NCBI RefSeq assembly: GCF_014652715.1
Contig: NZ_BMZI01000002.1
Span: 517,118 to 581,117 of the forward strand
Origin: Salinicola rhizosphaerae
Lineage (GTDB): Bacteria; Pseudomonadota; Gammaproteobacteria; Pseudomonadales; Halomonadaceae
Direction: 5' to 3'
DNA length: 64,000 nt
This document shows, in pieces, positions 54,416 through 63,827 of this stretch (position 1 is the first letter of the stretch; the number at the start of each line of letters is the position of its first letter). The notes beneath the pieces were generated by a model. The model was not told where the DNA came from. It saw only the letters and a list, made by a program, of their open reading frames with translations, and ran no database searches. A program made the position numbers and the translations under genes.

Positions 54416-55831
54416 ATGTCATCCGCTGCCGCGTTTTCCGCCGAATCTTCTGCCCGCCCCACGACTGAATCGTTGCAGGCGCTGATCGTCGAGCTCGAGC
54501 CTGTGCTCGGCGAGCGCCTGACCACGGTGGCGAGCATTCGCGAGCAGCATGGCCACGACGAGTCCTGGCACCACCCCGCCGCGCCGGATGCGGTCTGTTT
54601 TCCGCACTCCACCGAGGAAGTGGCCGCGGTGGTGAAGGCTTGCGCGGCGCACCGCGTGCCGGTGATTCCCTACGGCGTGGGCACTTCCATCGAAGGTCAG
54701 GTGATCGCCGATCACGGCGGTCTCTGCGTCGATCTTTCGCAGATGAACGCCATTCTCGCCGTGCGCCCGGAGGACATGGACGCGACGGTACAGCCAGGCG
54801 TCACCCGCACCCAGCTCAATACCGACCTGCGCGCCACGGGGCTTTTCTTCTCCGTCGATCCGGGCGCGGATGCCAGCATGGGCGGCATGGCCTCGACCCG
54901 TGCCAGCGGTACCAACACGGTGCGTTATGGCACCATCCGCGACAACGTGCTGGCAATGACCGTGGTGATGCCGGACGGCCGCGTGGTCAGGACTGGCTCG
55001 CGGGCGCGCAAGTCCGCTGCCGGCTACGACCTCAACCATCTGATGATCGGCGCCGAGGGGACGCTCGGCATCATCACCGAGCTGACCGTGAAACTGCACG
55101 GCCTGCCGGAGGCGATCTCTAGCGCCACCGTGGCCTTCGACGACGTCGCCGGCGCGGTGAACACCGTCATCGCCTCGATCCAGTACGGCATTCCGATGGC
55201 GCGGATCGAGCTGATGGATGCGCTCGCCATGCGCGCGGTGAAGGCATTCTCCGGGCTCGACCATGCCGAGAAGCCGACGCTGTTCCTGGAGTTCCACGGT
55301 ACCCACGCCGGGGTGAAGGAGCAGGCGGAGATCATGGCGGAACTGTGCCAGGAGTTCGGCGGCAGCGATTTTGCCTGGGCGACGCAGGAAGAGGAGCGTA
55401 ACGCCCTGTGGCAGGCGCGCCACGATGCGGCCTACGCGGCCAAGGCGCTACGCCCCGGCATGGAATTTCTGGCCACCGATATCTGTGTGCCGATCTCCCA
55501 ACTGGCGGAATGCATCGAGGCGACCCAGGCGGATGTCGCCGAGAGCGGCCTGGTGGCACCACTGCTCGGTCATGTCGGCGACGGCAACTTCCATCTGGTC
55601 GTTGCCGTGGACCGCGATAGCGAGGAAGAACTCGAAACGCTGGCCGCCTTCAATCAACGTTTGATCGACCGAGCGCTTGCCGCTGGCGGTACCTGCACCG
55701 GCGAACACGGCATCGGTACCGGCAAGCGCGCGTACATGGAGGCCGAACACGGTGAAGGCTGGGCCGTGATGCGCGCGATCAAGGCCGCCCTCGACCCGCT
55801 CGGCATCATGAACCCCGGCAAGCTGGTGTAG
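54416..55831 (+). CDS. FAD-binding oxidoreductase (D-lactate/glycolate dehydrogenase, GlcD/Dld type)
   Basis: 471 residues. FAD-binding PCMH domain with VPVIPYGVGTSIEGQVIADHGGLCVDLSQMN and DPGADASMGGMASTRASGTNTVRYG (N-terminal half). The C-terminal FAD oxidase domain has LLGHVGDGNFHLVV and TCTGEHGIGTGKRAYMEAEHG. The family oxidises D-2-hydroxyacids such as D-lactate or glycolate, passing electrons to a quinone or cytochrome. The GlcD-type length suits D-lactate dehydrogenase. ATG 54416 follows GAGGTG. Confidence 0.88.
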   Translation: MSSAAAFSAESSARPTTESLQALIVELEPVLGERLTTVASIREQHGHDESWHHPAAPDAVCFPHSTEEVAAVVKACAAHRVPVIPYGVGTSIEGQVIADHGGLCVDLSQMNAILAVRPEDMDATVQPGVTRTQLNTDLRATGLFFSVDPGADASMGGMASTRASGTNTVRYGTIRDNVLAMTVVMPDGRVVRTGSRARKSAAGYDLNHLMIGAEGTLGIITELTVKLHGLPEAISSATVAFDDVAGAVNTVIASIQYGIPMARIELMDALAMRAVKAFSGLDHAEKPTLFLEFHGTHAGVKEQAEIMAELCQEFGGSDFAWATQEEERNALWQARHDAAYAAKALRPGMEFLATDICVPISQLAECIEATQADVAESGLVAPLLGHVGDGNFHLVVAVDRDSEEELETLAAFNQRLIDRALAAGGTCTGEHGIGTGKRAYMEAEHGEGWAVMRAIKAALDPLGIMNPGKLV

Positions 55832-55918
55832 CGACGGAGCCTGAGCGCGAGCGCTGGCATCTCGGCAGGTCTGTGCCATGCTGATCGGGCGACTCCATTC
55901 ATGACTAAAGGATTAGAC

Positions 55919-57028
55919 ATGACCGCTCGAAAGATTCGCTATGCCGTCGTTGGTGGCGGCCAGATTTCCCAGCAGGCGTTCATGCCGGGCATTGGCCAGA
56001 CTGACAATTCCGAACTCGCCGCGCTGGTGACGGGTGATGCCGAAAAGGCCGAGAAGCTCGCGGCGCAATATGGTATCCGGGCCTATACTTATGATGACTA
56101 CGAGACCCTGCTGAAGTCAGGTGAGATCGATGCCGTCTATGTGGCAACGCCGAACTTCCGCCACACCTCCTTCGTGACCGCAGCGCTCGAGGCGGGCATC
56201 CACGTGATGTGCGAAAAGCCGCTGGCAACCTCGGTCGAGGCGTGCGAGCAGATGCTCGAGGCCCAGCAGCGAAGCAATGCCAAGCTGATGACCGCCTATC
56301 GGTTGCATTTCGAGCCCGGCACGGTCGATCTGTTCACGCGTGCTCGACGCGGGGATTTCGGCACGCTGAGGGCCTTTTGCGCCAACTTCGGTCAGAACGT
56401 CGACGAGAACAACTCTCGCGGCCATAACGGCTACTGGGGTGGCCCGGTGCCGGATCTGGGGACCTACCCGCTGAATGAAGCGCGCAATCTCTTCGCCGCC
56501 GAACCCGTCGCCGTTCACGCCATTGGCACGAAAGACCCCACCCGCGGCTTCGATTTCCACGACTCGGTCGCGGTGACGCTGCTGTTCCCGGAAAATCGCA
56601 CCGCCCAGTTCACCGTGAGTTACGCCACGGCGGCGGTCGAGACCTATTCGGTCGTGGGCACCCAAGCCAACGTGCAATCCCATCCCTGCTTCGGCTTCGG
56701 CCCTGACGTGGGGATCAGCTATGTCGTCACGACTGCGGAAGGGAGTCAGACGCACCGCTTCGAGCCGGTCGATCAGTTCGGTGGGGAAACCCAGTATTTC
56801 TCCGACTGCATTCTCAATGATCGGCATCCCGAGCCGGACGGTCAGGAAGGGTTGCTGGACGTTCGCGTGCTGGCCGCCGTGGAGCAGTCGCTCGAGACCG
56901 GACAAACGGTGGCGCTGGAACCCATGACTCGGGAACGCCGAGTCGTCCCGGAGCAGGCGCTACAGCTGCCCCCCGCCAAATTGCCCGCCGAAGACGAACT
57001 GGTAAGCGTCATTACCCAGTCCGCCTGA
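55919..57028 (+). CDS. Gfo/Idh/MocA family oxidoreductase (glucose-fructose oxidoreductase-like)
   Basis: 369 residues from ATG 55919 (AAAGGA upstream). Rossmann start IRYAVVGGGQISQQAFMPG, then VYVATPNFRHTSFVTAALEAGIHVMCEKPLA with the catalytic-Lys EKP motif, and a C-terminal substrate domain with GGPVPDLGTYPLNEARNLF. No Tat signal, so cytoplasmic, unlike Zymomonas GFOR. It oxidises or reduces a sugar or polyol with NAD(P). It is downstream of the FAD oxidoreductase at 88 bp, and the two might be co-transcribed. Confidence 0.85.
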   Translation: MTARKIRYAVVGGGQISQQAFMPGIGQTDNSELAALVTGDAEKAEKLAAQYGIRAYTYDDYETLLKSGEIDAVYVATPNFRHTSFVTAALEAGIHVMCEKPLATSVEACEQMLEAQQRSNAKLMTAYRLHFEPGTVDLFTRARRGDFGTLRAFCANFGQNVDENNSRGHNGYWGGPVPDLGTYPLNEARNLFAAEPVAVHAIGTKDPTRGFDFHDSVAVTLLFPENRTAQFTVSYATAAVETYSVVGTQANVQSHPCFGFGPDVGISYVVTTAEGSQTHRFEPVDQFGGETQYFSDCILNDRHPEPDGQEGLLDVRVLAAVEQSLETGQTVALEPMTRERRVVPEQALQLPPAKLPAEDELVSVITQSA

Positions 57029-57045
57029 GCAATCCTTCCCGCAAA

Positions 57046-57069
57046 CCGCCGCACCTGGCCGTGCGGCGG
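57046..57069. terminator. Hairpin between convergent Gfo/Idh/MocA and phoD genes
   Basis: CCGCCGCAC and GTGCGGCGG form a perfect 9-bp stem with a 6-nt loop. Read leftward it is followed by TTTGCGGG, so it best serves phoD. Read rightward there is only CTT. Confidence 0.6.
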
Positions 57070-57136
57070 CTTGAGCTCGCCTCCGCGGCGCGGATGGCGG
57101 CGTCTGCCTCTCCCTCTCCCAAGCGTCCGGTACGCA

Positions 57137-58720
57137 TCACGCGCTCGCCACGCGGGGCTCCGGCTCCAGCACCTGCGTATGCAGTGTCTTGCCTTCGCTG
57201 TCTTTCAGCCGCACGGTCAGTGTCTCGCTCTCGGCATCCAGATCGGCCTGGCCGAAGAACTGATAGCCCGCTGAGGGCGGCAGGTTCGATTGGCCCTCGG
57301 GCGGGGCCTTGGCAAACATGACTTCCGGGCCGAAGGTCGCGTCCATCTCGCTGGGACCGAAAGTGCCAGCATGCAGCGGCCCGCTGACGAACTCCCAGAA
57401 CGGCTTGAACGCCTTGAAGCTGGCACGCTCTGGGGCGTAGTGGTGCGCGGCGGTGTAATGCACGTCGGCGGTGAACCAGACCACGTTTTGAATATCGTCG
57501 TCGCGAATGGCCTGCAGCAGCCGGGCAATCTCGAGTTCGCGCCCGAGCGGCCGGCCGGGGTCGTTGTTGGCGATCGCTTCGAACGACTCGCCATCCGGCA
57601 CCACCATGCCGATCGGCATGTCGGCGGCGATGATCTTCCAGGTCGCGGTGGAATCAACCAGCGCTTGGCGTAGCCAGCGGAATTGGTTGGCACCGATGAA
57701 GTCGGTAGCGGCGGATTCTGCACGCTGCAGATTGGCGCTGTTGGGGCCGCGATAGCTGCGCATGTCCAGCATGAAGACCTCCATCCCCGGCCCGTAGGAG
57801 AAACGGCGATAGATCCGCTGCGGGGCGGAAGTGGACATCCGGATCGGCATGTACTCGAGAAACGCCTGACGGCCGCGGGCGGCGAGCAGCGCGACGTTCT
57901 TTTCCGTGTATAGATCGTTGTCGAGGATCTCCTGCGGATACCAGTTGTTGGTCGTTTCGTGATCGTCCCACTGGGCCAGCATCGGCACTTCGGCGGCGAA
58001 GCGGCGGAAGTTGGCGTCGAGGTGGTTGTAGGCGTGCTGGCCGCGATATTCGTCCAGCGTCTCGGCGACCTTCTGCTTGGCCGGCGTGACGATGTTGCGC
58101 CACACGCCGCCATCGGGGAGCTCGGTCTGCGCTTCCAGCGGCCCGTCGGCGTAGACCGTATCGCCGGAGTGGATGAAGAAATCCGGCCGAACCTGTCGCA
58201 TCGTCTCCCAGGTGCGCATGCCACCGCGAGATTCATCGATGCCCCAACCCTGGCCGACCACGTCACCGGACCAGACGAAGCGAATGTCTCTCGGTTGGGA
58301 GGGCGGCAGTTGCAGCCGTCCGACCACCGGCTCGCTCGCAGCGCGTGAATCGCCCAGTGCGGCGAATCGCACCCGGTAGTGAACGGTGTTCATGCCCTGC
58401 AGGCCGGTCGCGTCGATCTTGCCGGTCAGGTCGGTGCCGGGTAGCACATCGATCCAGGGCAACTGGCGCGCACCGCGGAACTCGGGGTTGTCGGCGACCT
58501 CGATCAGCATACGCGACGGCATGCTCGCTCGTCCCCACAGCATGGCGCGGTCCGGCAGCACGTCGCCGCTCATCACGCCGCCTTCCACCGTCGGGCGTCG
58601 CCCTTCGGCTAGCACGATCGCCGGTGCGCCGAGGAGCCCGATTCCCGCCACACCGAGCCCTACGTGGCCGCTGGCGGCCAGGAAGTCGCGTCGCGTGAAG
58701 GGCTTTCGTTGTGTCGGCAT
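57137..58720 (-). CDS. phoD: Alkaline phosphatase D (PhoD), Tat-exported
   Basis: 527 residues from ATG 58720 (GAGGAG upstream). A twin-arginine signal TRRDFLAASGHVGLGVAGIGLLG is followed by a PhoD N-terminal domain (EGGVMSGDVLPDRAMLWGRAS). The metallophosphatase core has HSGDTVYADGPLEAQ, AQWDDHETTNNWYP and WFTADVHYTAAHHYAPE, which supply the metal ligands. It is an extracytoplasmic Ca/Fe-dependent phosphomonoesterase or diesterase for phosphate scavenging. A pho box was not seen. Confidence 0.92.
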   Translation of the reverse strand: MPTQRKPFTRRDFLAASGHVGLGVAGIGLLGAPAIVLAEGRRPTVEGGVMSGDVLPDRAMLWGRASMPSRMLIEVADNPEFRGARQLPWIDVLPGTDLTGKIDATGLQGMNTVHYRVRFAALGDSRAASEPVVGRLQLPPSQPRDIRFVWSGDVVGQGWGIDESRGGMRTWETMRQVRPDFFIHSGDTVYADGPLEAQTELPDGGVWRNIVTPAKQKVAETLDEYRGQHAYNHLDANFRRFAAEVPMLAQWDDHETTNNWYPQEILDNDLYTEKNVALLAARGRQAFLEYMPIRMSTSAPQRIYRRFSYGPGMEVFMLDMRSYRGPNSANLQRAESAATDFIGANQFRWLRQALVDSTATWKIIAADMPIGMVVPDGESFEAIANNDPGRPLGRELEIARLLQAIRDDDIQNVVWFTADVHYTAAHHYAPERASFKAFKPFWEFVSGPLHAGTFGPSEMDATFGPEVMFAKAPPEGQSNLPPSAGYQFFGQADLDAESETLTVRLKDSEGKTLHTQVLEPEPRVASA

Positions 58721-58901
58721 ATCTCGTCTCCTCGAAGCATGGTCGTCGATGAGCGGCAGGCTAGCGCCGTCCCGTGACGCTTGCATGAAGCGGAGGCAGA
58801 GATATGTGAAGAGACGTAATCGTTTGATGATGGTGAAGATTGGCGTCGTGGCGCTATGCTGCAGAGAGCGGCGACGGAGCGCGGGAGCGCAAGGGGGCTA
58901 G

Positions 58902-59300
58902 ATGATCAAGCGCATCGGCAGTACCGATATTCAGCCACGCCACCGTGCAGTCTGTCACTGCGGTGCGGTGGTGCTCGAACTCGAACTACCCGATGGCGTG
59001 GTCGATCCGCGTCGCTGCAACTGCTCGATGTGTCGACGCCGCGGCGCAATCGTGGCGAGCGTGCCGCTGGCGGGACTGCGCATCGTCAGCGGAGAGGAAA
59101 CCCTGCGCCGCTATCAGTTCAACACCATGACCGCACGGCACTATTTCTGCGGCAACTGCGGTATCTACACTCACCATCAGCGGCGTTCCAATCCGGACCA
59201 GTACGGCTACAACATCGCCTGCCTGGAAGGCGTCGATCCCTTCGACCTGCCCGGGCCGATCCCGATCGGCGATGGCGTGAATCACCCGGCCGACCGGTGA
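58902..59300 (+). CDS. GFA family protein (glutathione-dependent formaldehyde-activating/CENP-V fold)
   Basis: 132 residues. It has the zinc-binding Cys pattern CHCG (about 19-22), CNCSMCRRRG (about 39-48) and CGNCGIYTHH (about 88-97), the signature of the GFA/CENP-V fold. Such proteins bind two zinc ions. Enzymatic roles beyond glutathione adduct formation are mostly unproven. Start ATG 58902 follows a GGGGG run. It is convergent with the ycaO gene, with 18 bp between stops. Confidence 0.85.
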   Translation: MIKRIGSTDIQPRHRAVCHCGAVVLELELPDGVVDPRRCNCSMCRRRGAIVASVPLAGLRIVSGEETLRRYQFNTMTARHYFCGNCGIYTHHQRRSNPDQYGYNIACLEGVDPFDLPGPIPIGDGVNHPADR

Positions 59301-59318
59301 CGGCGGGGACAGCGTCGA

Positions 59319-61526
59319 TCAGCGCGCCTGGGCTGCCCGCCAGGCGTGCAGCTTGTGATAGCTCTCGAGCAGGCGCTGGTGACGTTCGATGCCTTCGAGC
59401 TCGAGGCTGGTCGGCGTCAATCCCGGGAAGCGCACGGTTCCCTCCACCGCGCCGGTGGCGTCATGTATCTTCTGCTCGCCGAACATGCGCGTCAGGTTGT
59501 GGCGGTAGTCATCCAGTTCGAGGTCATCGTCAAGCCGGATCTCCAGCACTGCCGAGAGTGCCTGGTAGAAGAGTCCGCGGTCGCGGCTGTTGTCGTTGAA
59601 CTGCAGGAACATCTGGGCGCCGTCGAGCGCCTCCTCGAAGCGCCCCAGGGCCAGCTGAATCAGCAGTTTCAGCTCGGCGATGGTCAGCTCCGCCCACACG
59701 CTGTTGTCATCGAACTCGATGCCGATCAGGGTGACGATCTTCATCTGCTCGTCTAGCTCGCTCTCCTCGAGCCGCTCGAGCAGGTCGGCCAATGGCTCGT
59801 CATCGAGCGCGTGCAGATTGAGGATATCCTCGCGGAAGGCGAGCGCCATGTTGGTGTTGTCCCACACCAGATCCTCGACCGGGTAGACCTCGGAATAGCC
59901 CGGCACCAGGATACGGCAGACCGGCGCGCCGAGATCCTGATGCACGGCGACGTAGGCCTCGAGCCCCTCCTGCTCGAGGATGTCGAACAGCGCCGCGGCT
60001 TCCTCGTCGTTGTCCTGCGCCTCGGCCCCGGAGAAGTCCCACTCGACGAACTCGATGTCCGGGGTGGCGCTGAAGAAGCGCCAGGAGACCAGCCCGGAGG
60101 AGTCGATGAAGTGCTCGACGAAGTTGTTGGGTTCGCTGACCGCCTGAGAGTTGAAGGTCGGCGCCGGCAGGTCGTCCATCCCCTCGAAACTGCGGCCCTG
60201 CAAAAGCTCCGTCAGGCTGCGCTCGATCGCGACGGCCAGGCTCGGGTGCGCGCCGAAGGAGGCGAAGACGCCGCCGGTGCGTGGGTTCATCAGCGTGACG
60301 CAGGCGACCGGGAAACGCCCGCCGAGCGAGGCGTCCTTCACCAGCACCGGGAAGCCCTGGGCTTCGAGTGCGCGGATGCCTTCGAGGATCGTCGGGTACT
60401 GCGCCAGCACGTTTTCCGGCACGTCCGGCAGCGCGATCTCCTCTTCGAGAATCTGGCGTTTCACCGCCCGCTCGAAGATCTCGGAGAGACACTGTACCTG
60501 CGCTTCGGCGACAGTGTTGCCGGCGCTCATGCCGTTGCTGAGATAGAGGTTCTCGATCAGATTCGAGGGGAACCAGACGGTTTCGCCGTCCGAATGGCGC
60601 ACGAACGGCAGCGAAACGATGCCGCGGTCGGTGCGTCCGGAGTTGGTGTCGTAGAGATGCGACCCCTTGAGCTCGCCTTCCGGATCGAAGATCTCGCGGC
60701 AGTGGTCGTCCAGAATCTCTTCGGGCAGTTCGTCGTTCGGCCCTGGCTGGAACCAGCGCTCGTTCGGATAGTGGACAAAGTCGGCGTCGGCGATCTCGGT
60801 ACCGAAGAACTGATCGTTATAGAAGAAATTGCACGAGAGCCGCTCGATGAACTCGCCCAGCGCCGAGCAGAGCGCGGCTTCCTTGGTCGCGCCCTTGCCG
60901 TTGGTGAAGCACATCGGCGAAGCGGCGTCGCGAATATGCAGCGACCAGACATGGGGCACGATGTTGCGCCACGAGGCGATCTCGATCTTCATGCCGAGGC
61001 GCTCGAGAATGCCGGTCATGTGGGCGATGGTCTGCTCCAGCGGCAGATCCTTGCCCTCGATCCAAGTGCTGGCGGTCTCGCCGTCCTCTTTTGCGACTCC
61101 GCCCATCAGCAGGGCCTGGGCATCCTCGTCGATGTTCTCTACCGCCTCGATCTGAAACTCGGGGTTGTTCTGGATCACCCGCTTGACCGAGCAGCGCTCG
61201 ATGGAGCGCAGGATGCCGGTGCGATCCTTGTCGGAGATCTCCGGCGGCAGCTCGACCTGGATGCGAAAGATCTGGTTGTAGCGGTTCTCCGGGTCGACGA
61301 TGTTGTTCTGCGAAAGTCTGATGTTCTCGGTCGGGATCTCGCGGGCGTTGCAGTAGACGCGCACGAAGTAGGCCGCGCAGAGCACCGTGGAGGCGAGGAA
61401 GTAGTCGAACGGTCCTGGCGCCGAGCCGTCGCCCTTGTAGCGGATCGGCTGGTCGGTGATCACCGTGAAGTCGTCGAACTTGGCTTCCTGGCGCAGGTTG
61501 TCGAGATAGTTGACCTTGATTTCCAT
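59319..61526 (-). CDS. ycaO: OsmC-YcaO fusion protein (ribosomal S12 methylthiolation accessory factor-like)
   Basis: 735 residues. Residues 1 to about 140 form an OsmC-like domain (YKGDGSAPGPFDYFLASTVLCAAYFVRVYC, with two Cys). The YcaO domain follows (WSLHIRDAASPMCFTNGKGATKEAALCSALGEFIERLS, with the ATP-binding Glu-rich helix), and FPVACVTLMNPRTGGVFASFGAHPS. A TPR-like acidic C-terminus completes it. E. coli YcaO (586 residues) lacks the OsmC part. YcaO proteins activate amide backbones with ATP. No azole-peptide precursor is adjacent, so a housekeeping RimO-related role is most likely. Confidence 0.9.
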   Translation of the reverse strand: MEIKVNYLDNLRQEAKFDDFTVITDQPIRYKGDGSAPGPFDYFLASTVLCAAYFVRVYCNAREIPTENIRLSQNNIVDPENRYNQIFRIQVELPPEISDKDRTGILRSIERCSVKRVIQNNPEFQIEAVENIDEDAQALLMGGVAKEDGETASTWIEGKDLPLEQTIAHMTGILERLGMKIEIASWRNIVPHVWSLHIRDAASPMCFTNGKGATKEAALCSALGEFIERLSCNFFYNDQFFGTEIADADFVHYPNERWFQPGPNDELPEEILDDHCREIFDPEGELKGSHLYDTNSGRTDRGIVSLPFVRHSDGETVWFPSNLIENLYLSNGMSAGNTVAEAQVQCLSEIFERAVKRQILEEEIALPDVPENVLAQYPTILEGIRALEAQGFPVLVKDASLGGRFPVACVTLMNPRTGGVFASFGAHPSLAVAIERSLTELLQGRSFEGMDDLPAPTFNSQAVSEPNNFVEHFIDSSGLVSWRFFSATPDIEFVEWDFSGAEAQDNDEEAAALFDILEQEGLEAYVAVHQDLGAPVCRILVPGYSEVYPVEDLVWDNTNMALAFREDILNLHALDDEPLADLLERLEESELDEQMKIVTLIGIEFDDNSVWAELTIAELKLLIQLALGRFEEALDGAQMFLQFNDNSRDRGLFYQALSAVLEIRLDDDLELDDYRHNLTRMFGEQKIHDATGAVEGTVRFPGLTPTSLELEGIERHQRLLESYHKLHAWRAAQAR

Positions 61527-61704
61527 GAGACGGACCGGGTTGGCAAATGGCAGGGCGCTCGCGACGCGAGAGCCGAATGGCGGCCATTATCCGGGTTTGG
61601 AGGCGCTTCGTCTCGGGGGAGCGGCGCTGCGATCGGTAGCCATGGCCGGAGAGGTCGGAAGCGGAGCCCATCGGCGGCGTTCGAGCCCCGCTGAGTCGCC
61701 AAAA

Positions 61705-62517
61705 CTAGCGCTTCACACCACCAAGGGAAGTCAGAGCGGCCAGCGGGGTGACTCGCGGTGGCTCATCGTCCGACCACTCGACCTGGGCGTGGATGGCGTA
61801 GACCTCGCGAAGTCGGTCTTCGGTCAGTACATGCCGCGGCGTGCCCGTGGCCTTGACCTTGCCGCCGTTGCCGAGCATCCAGAGTTGGCCGGCGAAGCGG
61901 GCGGCGAGACTCAGGTCATGAATCGCGATCAGCACGATGATCCCGCGCTGGCGGGCGACCGCGGCGAGCCACTCGAGCACCTGCAGCTGATGGTGCAGGT
62001 CGAGCGCGCTGGTCGGCTCATCGAGCATCAGCACGCGCGGCTCGCGCACGGCAGCCTGGGCGATGGCGACGCGCTGGCGCTGACCGCCGGAGAGCTGATC
62101 GAGCGTGCGCTCGGCCAGTGGTTCCAGCTCAAGCATGATCAGCGTCTGCCGAACGAGCTCGAGATCGCGTTGACCCGCCGTGGGGTGTGAGGTCCGGCGC
62201 GCCAGCAGGACCGCCTCGAACACACTGAGCGCGGCCGGCGTGCCGCTCTCCTGGGGCAGATAGTAGACACGTCGTGCCCGTTCGGTCGCATCCAGTTCGG
62301 CCAGATCGGTGGCGTCGAAACGGACGCTGCCGTGGTAGCGTTCGAGACCGGCTATCGCCTTGAGTAGCGTCGATTTCCCGGCACCGTTGGGGCCGACCAG
62401 CGCCGTGATCTCTCCGGCGCGAGCCGAAAGCCCGCTGACGCGCTCGAGCACCGGATGACGCCCCAGCGTGACGGAGAGCGACTCGACGTCGAGTGTTGCC
62501 TGGTTCACGGTGCTCAT
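61705..62517 (-). CDS. Iron-siderophore/heme/B12-type ABC transporter ATP-binding protein (FecE/FhuC class)
   Basis: 270 residues from ATG 62517, overlapping the permease stop (ATGA). The frame is open to 62949 but that is antisense to conserved permease coding. Walker A VGPNGAGKSTLLKAIAGL (about residues 37-54), signature LSGGQRQRVAIAQAA, Walker B VLMLDEPTSALDLHHQ and H-loop AIHDLSLAAR are present. It energises the FecCD permease. The binding-protein gene is not in the window. Confidence 0.9.
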   Translation of the reverse strand: MSTVNQATLDVESLSVTLGRHPVLERVSGLSARAGEITALVGPNGAGKSTLLKAIAGLERYHGSVRFDATDLAELDATERARRVYYLPQESGTPAALSVFEAVLLARRTSHPTAGQRDLELVRQTLIMLELEPLAERTLDQLSGGQRQRVAIAQAAVREPRVLMLDEPTSALDLHHQLQVLEWLAAVARQRGIIVLIAIHDLSLAARFAGQLWMLGNGGKVKATGTPRHVLTEDRLREVYAIHAQVEWSDDEPPRVTPLAALTSLGGVKR

Positions 62518-63578
62518 CCCCACACCTCGCGGCGGCTCTTGAGGATCAGCGAAACGAAGAACGGCAGCCCGATCAGCGCGGTGAGAATTCCGATCGGCAG
62601 CAGTACGCCGGGAATGATCGTCTTCGAGGCGATGGAGGTCAGCGACATCAGCAGGGCGCCCGTCAGCGCCGACATGGGCAGAAACACGCGCTGATCCTCG
62701 CCCACCAGCAGGCGGGCGATATGTGGTCCGACCAGACCGATGAAGCCGATGGTACCGACGAAGGCCACGGCGGTCGCCGCCAGCAGCGAACTGCACAGCA
62801 GCACCAGCAGCCGCAGCCGGGCCACGTTGACGCCCATCGCGCGCGCCTGGAGATCGCCCATGCGCAGCGCGGTCAGTCGCCAGCCGGCGATGAAGAAGAC
62901 CGGTAGCGTCAGCACCAGCGCAGCCACGGCAATCCCCACCTTGGGCCAACTCGCCCGCGATAGCGAGCCCAGCGACCAGAACACCAGCTGCTGCAGCGAC
63001 TGTTCGGAAGCCACGTACTGGAGTACGCCGAGCAAGGCGTTGAAGAAGAACATCAGCGCGATGCCCATCAGCACCATGGTTTGCACGCTGACACCGCGCA
63101 GCCGACTCACCAGCCAGATGAGTAGCGAGGCCAGCATCGCCATGATGAAAGCATTGAGCGTTGTCAGCAGCGCCTCGGCACCCGGGAACAGGCCGATGCC
63201 GAGAACGATGGCGAGCGCCGCGCCGAAACTCGCTGCCGCCGACACGCCGAGCGTGAAGGGGTCGGCCAGCGGGTTGTTGAGGATCGTCTGCATCTCGGCG
63301 CCGGCACTGGCCAGCGACATGCCGACCACGATCGCCATCAGGGCCACGGGAAGGCGGATATCCCAGATCACGACGCCAACGATGCGCGACGCGTCAGCGG
63401 GTGAAACGATCGCCTGCAGCACCTCGGAGAGCGGATACCCGCCGGGGCCGATCGCGACATCGGTGAACAGCGAAATGACCGTTAGAATGGCGGTCGCGAT
63501 CAGCAGCAGCATGTGGCGCCGGCGGCGCTTCAGGTAGTGATCGACACTGGTGAGCGAGGGGGCAGCGGTAACGGTCAT
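62514..63578 (-). CDS. Iron-siderophore/heme-type ABC transporter permease (FecCD family)
   Basis: 354 residues from ATG 63578, with no strong Shine-Dalgarno sequence. FecCD family: a first helix near 25-45, then IRLPVALMAIVVGMSLASAGAEMQTILNNPLADPFTLGVSAAASFGAALAIV, GVSVQTMVLMGIALMFFFNALL and FVGTIGFIGLVGPHIARLLVGEDQRVFLP. About ten helices in a single long polypeptide that dimerises. Leftward operon with the ATPase gene. It may serve the siderophore taken up by the receptor at 16-18 kb. Confidence 0.9.
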   Translation of the reverse strand: MTVTAAPSLTSVDHYLKRRRRHMLLLIATAILTVISLFTDVAIGPGGYPLSEVLQAIVSPADASRIVGVVIWDIRLPVALMAIVVGMSLASAGAEMQTILNNPLADPFTLGVSAAASFGAALAIVLGIGLFPGAEALLTTLNAFIMAMLASLLIWLVSRLRGVSVQTMVLMGIALMFFFNALLGVLQYVASEQSLQQLVFWSLGSLSRASWPKVGIAVAALVLTLPVFFIAGWRLTALRMGDLQARAMGVNVARLRLLVLLCSSLLAATAVAFVGTIGFIGLVGPHIARLLVGEDQRVFLPMSALTGALLMSLTSIASKTIIPGVLLPIGILTALIGLPFFVSLILKSRREVWG

Positions 63579-63620
63579 GAATCGAAGCGGCAGGGCGGTG
63601 CGTGAGGGCGGGGCATGAAG

Positions 63621-63650
63621 CGAGAATCCAGCCAATAAGAAAGATTCTCG
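63621..63650. promoter_or_regulatory. 8-bp inverted repeat upstream of the FecCD gene
   Basis: CGAGAATC (63621-63628) and GATTCTCG (63643-63650) are perfect inverted repeats 14 bp apart, about 45-70 bp upstream of the permease start. It is not a good Fur box. It is a candidate operator of the iron importer or of the divergent LysE-type gene. Confidence 0.4.
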
Positions 63651-63827
63651 ATCATAGTGACTGCATCCCGAACTGTACAGGCTTCGCCCTTGGGTGGCCT
63701 TTCGTTCGGTGGCTCTGGATCGCCGAGCACTGCATGAGAGAGCGTAGGTGGGGAAGCACTTCGAAAACCACCGTCGAGGATGTCGGCAGTCTCTCGACTA
63801 CTTTCCAACCATGACGAGGTGACGAAC

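Noticed and set aside
59319-61526. Azole-modified peptide (RiPP) biosynthetic cluster
   Set aside because: YcaO is present, but there is no precursor peptide, dehydrogenase or E1-like gene nearby; the OsmC-YcaO fusion is better read as a housekeeping type.
63640-63660. Fur box in front of the FecCD gene
   Set aside because: The GATTCTCGATCATAG sequence matches the Fur consensus too poorly; only the 8-bp inverted repeat is reported.
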